A stretch of DNA of 9,216 bases, from assembly GCA_018266095.1 (NCBI GenBank), contig JAFEBC010000434.1, positions 1-9,216 of the forward strand, read 5' to 3'. Positions 6,566-9,216 of the stretch are shown here, one piece after another (position 1 is the first letter of the stretch; every line of letters starts with the position of its first letter). This DNA is from Deltaproteobacteria bacterium (GTDB lineage Bacteria > Myxococcota > Myxococcia > Myxococcales > 40CM-4-68-19). The notes under the pieces were generated by a model. It was not told the origin of the DNA. It saw only the letters and a program-made list of their open reading frames with translations, and did no database searches. A program made the translations under genes and the position numbers.

Positions 6566-7291
6566 TTACCAGCTCCGCACGCTGCAGTTCGTCAGGAACT
6601 CGCTGATGTCGCTCTCCGAGCGGCCGTACGTGTTCAAGTAGAGCTGGTGCGTCGGCTTGGCCGGCAAGCGCGTGGTGAACGTCTTCGGCGTCTTGCCCTT
6701 GCACCCGTTGTTGCTGGTCGAGGCCGCGTTGTCCGAGCCGCAGTCTGCGGCCTGCGTGGGTCCGATGGCCACCACCGAGCCGGCCTTGAGCGTGCACTCG
6801 ACCATCATGGAGAAGTCGTTCCACGAGCTGCACACGCCCACCGACGCGCGATAGTCTTCCTTCATGCTCGCGCCCGGGAGCGGCACGACCGACCACCACG
6901 AGCCCCACTTGGCCGCGGGCCGCGTGATGCCGCAGGCGAACGGCGACTTCGAGAACGCGCGGTAGACCTTCACGTCCTCGGTGGCCACCACCACGTCGGC
7001 GCGGGTGACGCCGCCGCCGCCCGAGCTCTTCACGAAGAAGCTCGTCTTGGGGAAGCTCTTGCAGTTGCGAAACAGCGTCGACGGCGTGTCGTAGCTCGAC
7101 ACCGACTTGAGCAGCTTGAACTTCGACTTGTAGCGCGAGAGGTCGTTCATGCCCTTGGCCTCCCAGGTGCCGGGCGAGAACGTGGAGACATCGCAGCCGA
7201 AGTCGTAGTCGGGCGGCGTGGTGGACTTCTTGGCCTGCGCGGCCGAGGCGGCGAGCGCGCAGACGAAGGCGAGGGCGGCGATGCGGTTCAT
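6566..7291 (-). CDS. Secreted cysteine-rich protein of unrecognised family
   Basis: A 241-residue protein with a clear Sec signal peptide (MNRIAALAFVCALAASAAQA, cleavage expected after residue 20). The mature part has eight cysteines (33, 77, 120, 154, 166, 184, 197, 236), an even number compatible with four disulfides outside the cytoplasm. I recognise no named family. Visible landmarks are a SGGGG turn (90-94), VKVYRAFSKSP (107-117), WGSWWSVVPLP (129-139), EDYRASVGVCSSWND (145-159), CTLKAGSVVAIGPTQAADC (166-184) and THQLYLN (214-220). The YR, GxWW and 'LKAGSVV' blocks are loosely reminiscent of ADP-ribosyltransferase-like toxin folds, but I cannot confirm this. The ATG at 7291 is set by a perfect AAGGAG (7303-7298) six bases upstream; the frame stays open further upstream but overlaps the preceding gene. 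That gene ends 20 bp away, so the two likely form an operon. Confidence 0.82.
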   Translation of the reverse strand: MNRIAALAFVCALAASAAQAKKSTTPPDYDFGCDVSTFSPGTWEAKGMNDLSRYKSKFKLLKSVSSYDTPSTLFRNCKSFPKTSFFVKSSGGGGVTRADVVVATEDVKVYRAFSKSPFACGITRPAAKWGSWWSVVPLPGASMKEDYRASVGVCSSWNDFSMMVECTLKAGSVVAIGPTQAADCGSDNAASTSNNGCKGKTPKTFTTRLPAKPTHQLYLNTYGRSESDISEFLTNCSVRSW

Positions 7292-7297
7292 GCGTGG

Positions 7298-7303
7298 CTC
7301 CTT
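7298..7303 (-). promoter_or_regulatory. Strong ribosome-binding site deciding the start of the secreted cysteine-rich protein
   Basis: AAGGAG lies six bases before the ATG at 7291 and within the 20-bp gap after the preceding stop codon. It rules out the longer in-frame reading that would overlap the upstream gene, and it is the best Shine-Dalgarno match in the window. Confidence 0.8.
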
Positions 7304-7311
7304 CAAGGAAA

Positions 7312-7635
7312 TCAGTGGCCCAGGTGCAGCGCGGGCTCGGTGGTGCCAGCGGGCTTGGGCCGCGCGGCGCCGTCCCAGCGCACCTCGCTGGCGGACTGGA
7401 TCTTGAGCGAGCCCTTCTTGACCTTGAGCCCGTCGGCGCCCAGCACCTCGACGATCGCCGTGGTGTTGTCGAGCGCGAGGAACAGCTCGACGCGCAGCGC
7501 GCCGTCCTTGGCGGAGACGCTCTTCACCGCGTACACGACATCGCCCGGCCGGAACACGTTGCCGCCCCAGATGCGGACCACGCTGCAATCGGGGACTTCG
7601 GCGCGCGCCGCGGTGACCAGCTCATCGAGTGTCAT
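7312..7635 (-). CDS. Small protein of unrecognised family
   Basis: A 107-residue protein with no signal peptide or membrane segment, so probably cytoplasmic. I do not recognise it. The N-terminal segment MTLDELVTAARAEV looks helical. The middle (WGGNVFRPGDVVYAVKSV, about residues 23-40, then RVELFLALDNTTAIVEVL) looks like a run of beta strands, and the tail is Pro/Ala-rich. The start is taken as the ATG at 7635; a TTG at 7671 would add 12 residues but is less likely. No Shine-Dalgarno sequence precedes the ATG. A weak promoter-like pair (TTGAAC at 7671-7666, TCTTGT at 7648-7643, 17-bp spacer) would start the mRNA close to the ATG. It is 20 bp upstream of the secreted cysteine-rich gene and probably co-transcribed with it. 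Codon pattern and the following strong ribosome-binding site support it as a real gene. Confidence 0.7.
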   Translation of the reverse strand: MTLDELVTAARAEVPDCSVVRIWGGNVFRPGDVVYAVKSVSAKDGALRVELFLALDNTTAIVEVLGADGLKVKKGSLKIQSASEVRWDGAARPKPAGTTEPALHLGH

Positions 7636-7726
7636 GTTGCGAACAAGAGCGCATGACGCGCGATTGTTCAAGCGCGAAATCGACCTTGGTCGCAGGTTGC
7701 AGACATGCGCCTTCGATCGATCGGAG

Positions 7727-7834
7727 TGCTCGCCCGATCACTCACCGCAGAGGCGCCGAAGCGCAGAATCCGGCTTGTGGAGACGCAACCTCTTCAACGC
7801 TTCTGCGACTCTGCGGTGAATCACCGCTCGAGCA
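7727..7834. repeat. Palindromic intergenic element, copy 2 (108 bp)
   Basis: It has the same TGCTCG and CGAGCA ends as the copy at 4391-4493, and the first 26 bases of the left arms are identical. Arms 7727-7768 and 7793-7834 pair at 33 of 42 positions by hand count, around a 24-bp centre that differs from copy 1. It lies 19 bp past the gcvP stop codon and about 90 bp before the next start, in the same orientation relative to transcription as copy 1. A GGAG also precedes both copies on the plus strand. It has no coding capacity. Confidence 0.85.
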
Positions 7835-7853
7835 AAGCCCGAACGATGAAGCT

Positions 7854-9216
7854 CTACAGGTACGCTTCCATCGGGGGACACGCGCACACGAGATTGCGGT
7901 CGCCCTGCACGTGATTGAGGCGCCCCACGCTCGGCCAGAACTTCTGCGCCATCACCCAAGGCGCCGGGAACGCCGCCTGGCTCCGCGAGTACGGCCGGTC
8001 CCACGCGTCGGCCACGAGCACGTCCGCCGTGTGCGGCGCGCCCTTGAGCACGTTCTTGTCCTTGGGCTGCTTGCCCTCCTCGATGGCGCGGATCTCGGCG
8101 CGGATGGCGATCATCGCCTCGCAGAAGCGCGACAGCTCGGCCAAGGACTCGCTCTCGGTGGGCTCGATCATCAGCGTGCCGATGACCGGGAACGAGGTCG
8201 TCGGCGCGTGGAAGCCGAAGTCGATGAGCCGCTTGGCCACGTCGTCCACCTCGATGCCGACGCTCGCCTTCACCTTGCGCAGGTCCACGATGCACTCGTG
8301 CGCGACGGTGCCGTTCTTGCCGCGGTAGAGCACGGGGAAGCTCTCGTCGAGCCGCTTGGCGATGTAGTTCGCGTTGAGGATGGCGAGCTCGGTCGCGCGC
8401 TTGAGGCCCGCGGCGCCCATCAGGCGGATGTACGCCCAGGAGATGAGCAGGATGCTGGCCGAGCCCCACGGCGCCGCCGAGATGGGCCCGATGGCGTGCT
8501 CGCCGCCGACCTTCACCGTGGGGTGTCCGGGCAGGAACGGCACGAGGTGCCTGGCCACGCAGATGGGCCCCATGCCCGGTCCGCCGCCGCCGTGCGGGAT
8601 GCAGAACGTCTTGTGCAGATTGAGGTGGCACACGTCCGCGCCGAAGTCGCCGGGCCGGCAGAGGCCGACCTGCGCGTTCATGTTGGCGCCGTCCATGTAG
8701 ACCTGCCCGCCGTGCGCGTGGATGGTCTCGGTGATGCGCTTCACGTCCTCCTCGAACACGCCGTGCGTCGAGGGATAGGTGAGCATCAGCGCCGCGAGAT
8801 CGTCCTTGTGCTGCTCGGCCTTGGCCTCGAGATCGGCGAGGTCGATGTCGCCGTCCGCGCTCGTCTTCACGACCACGATCTGCATGCCCGCGAGCGCCGC
8901 CGACGCCGGATTCGTCCCGTGCGCCGACTGCGGAATCAGGCACACGTTGCGGTGCGCCTGCCCGCGCGACGCGTGGTAGGCCTGAATGACCAAGAGGCCC
9001 GCGTACTCTCCCTGCGCGCCCGCGTTCGGCTGCAAGGACACGCCCTCAAAGCCCGTGATCTCGCGCAGGAACGCGGAGAGCTCGTCGAAGATGCGCGTGT
9101 AGCCCTCAGCCTGCGCGCGCGGCGCGAACGGGTGCAGCTGGCCGAACGCGGGCCAGGACACCGGGATCATCTCGGTGGTGGCGGTCAGCTTCATGGTGCA
9201 CGAGCCGAGCGCGATC
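7854..9216 (-). CDS. gcvP: Glycine dehydrogenase (decarboxylating) P-protein, C-terminal half; start outside window
   Basis: The PLP-dependent P-protein of the glycine cleavage system decarboxylates glycine and passes the aminomethyl group to lipoyl-GcvH, in the cytoplasm. About 454 residues are present, entering at the conserved ALGSCTMKL motif and running to a normal C-terminus (CACPPMEAYL, then stop at 7854). Family hallmarks include LQPNAGAQGEYAGL, IPQSAHGTNPASA, a YPSTHGVFE segment, YMDGANMNAQVGL and HLNLHKTFCIPHGGGGPG. The lysine in the last (codon 8612-8610) is the PLP Schiff-base residue. Whether this is a single-chain GcvP or the separate beta subunit (GcvPB) cannot be told because the N-terminal half is outside. 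No frameshift or missing motif is seen. The palindromic repeat sits 19 bp after the stop. Confidence 0.96.
   Translation of the reverse strand, partial: IALGSCTMKLTATTEMIPVSWPAFGQLHPFAPRAQAEGYTRIFDELSAFLREITGFEGVSLQPNAGAQGEYAGLLVIQAYHASRGQAHRNVCLIPQSAHGTNPASAALAGMQIVVVKTSADGDIDLADLEAKAEQHKDDLAALMLTYPSTHGVFEEDVKRITETIHAHGGQVYMDGANMNAQVGLCRPGDFGADVCHLNLHKTFCIPHGGGGPGMGPICVARHLVPFLPGHPTVKVGGEHAIGPISAAPWGSASILLISWAYIRLMGAAGLKRATELAILNANYIAKRLDESFPVLYRGKNGTVAHECIVDLRKVKASVGIEVDDVAKRLIDFGFHAPTTSFPVIGTLMIEPTESESLAELSRFCEAMIAIRAEIRAIEEGKQPKDKNVLKGAPHTADVLVADAWDRPYSRSQAAFPAPWVMAQKFWPSVGRLNHVQGDRNLVCACPPMEAYL

Noticed and set aside
7666..7671. TTGAAC as a -35 for the gene at 7635
   Set aside because: The matching -10 (TCTTGT, three of six) is too weak to list as its own promoter; it is only noted in the gene entry.
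4475..7819. Very long open frame on the plus strand (over 1,100 codons)
   Set aside because: It is antisense to three well-supported minus-strand genes, begins and ends inside the two palindromic repeats, and its translation is an Arg/His/Glu/Val-rich composition typical of shadow frames in GC-rich DNA.
1..9216. tRNA, rRNA, CRISPR arrays, transposases, phage or defence genes
   Set aside because: Nothing with cloverleaf structure, regularly spaced direct repeats, or recognisable transposase, integrase or defence motifs was found; the intergenic spaces are short and accounted for.

Overview
This is a GC-rich, densely coded window in which every supportable gene lies on the minus strand, so transcription runs from high to low coordinates. 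The organism is probably a member of the Myxococcota (myxobacteria and relatives). The grounds are the very high GC, the many secreted or lipid-anchored orphan proteins, and a lipoprotein with an Asp-Ala-Gly repeat linker, a style common in that group. This is inference; there is no rRNA or other marker here to fix the taxonomy.

In order of transcription: (i) 9216-7854, the C-terminal half of glycine dehydrogenase P-protein (gcvP), entering from outside the window. (ii) 7834-7727, a 108-bp palindromic repeat element. (iii) 7635-6566, a probable two-gene operon of a small unrecognised protein and a secreted cysteine-rich unrecognised protein. (iv) 6511-4517, a large predicted secreted alpha/beta hydrolase (lipase/esterase-like) with Ser-Asp-His candidates. 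(v) 4493-4391, a second copy of the palindromic repeat. (vi) 4359-2055, pyruvate kinase (pyk) followed by an EamA/DMT-family permease, about 19 bp apart and probably co-transcribed. (vii) 1967-1, a probable three-gene operon: a small secreted protein that is essentially one T2SS/T3SS pilus N-terminal type domain, a stand-alone cyclic-nucleotide-binding domain protein whose start overlaps the preceding stop by 4 bp, and a predicted lipoprotein with an M74 (MepA-like) murein endopeptidase domain that runs off the window.

The genes form no single pathway. gcvP and pyk are central metabolism. The rest are mostly envelope or secreted proteins. The two non-genic points of most interest are the pair of related inverted-repeat elements, each about 20 bp past a stop codon, and a good promoter placed so that the 1967 gene would be translated from a leaderless mRNA. 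I see no tRNA, rRNA, CRISPR array, insertion-sequence transposase or phage gene. The only non-coding stretches above 100 bp are 4360-4516 and 7636-7853, each containing one repeat copy.
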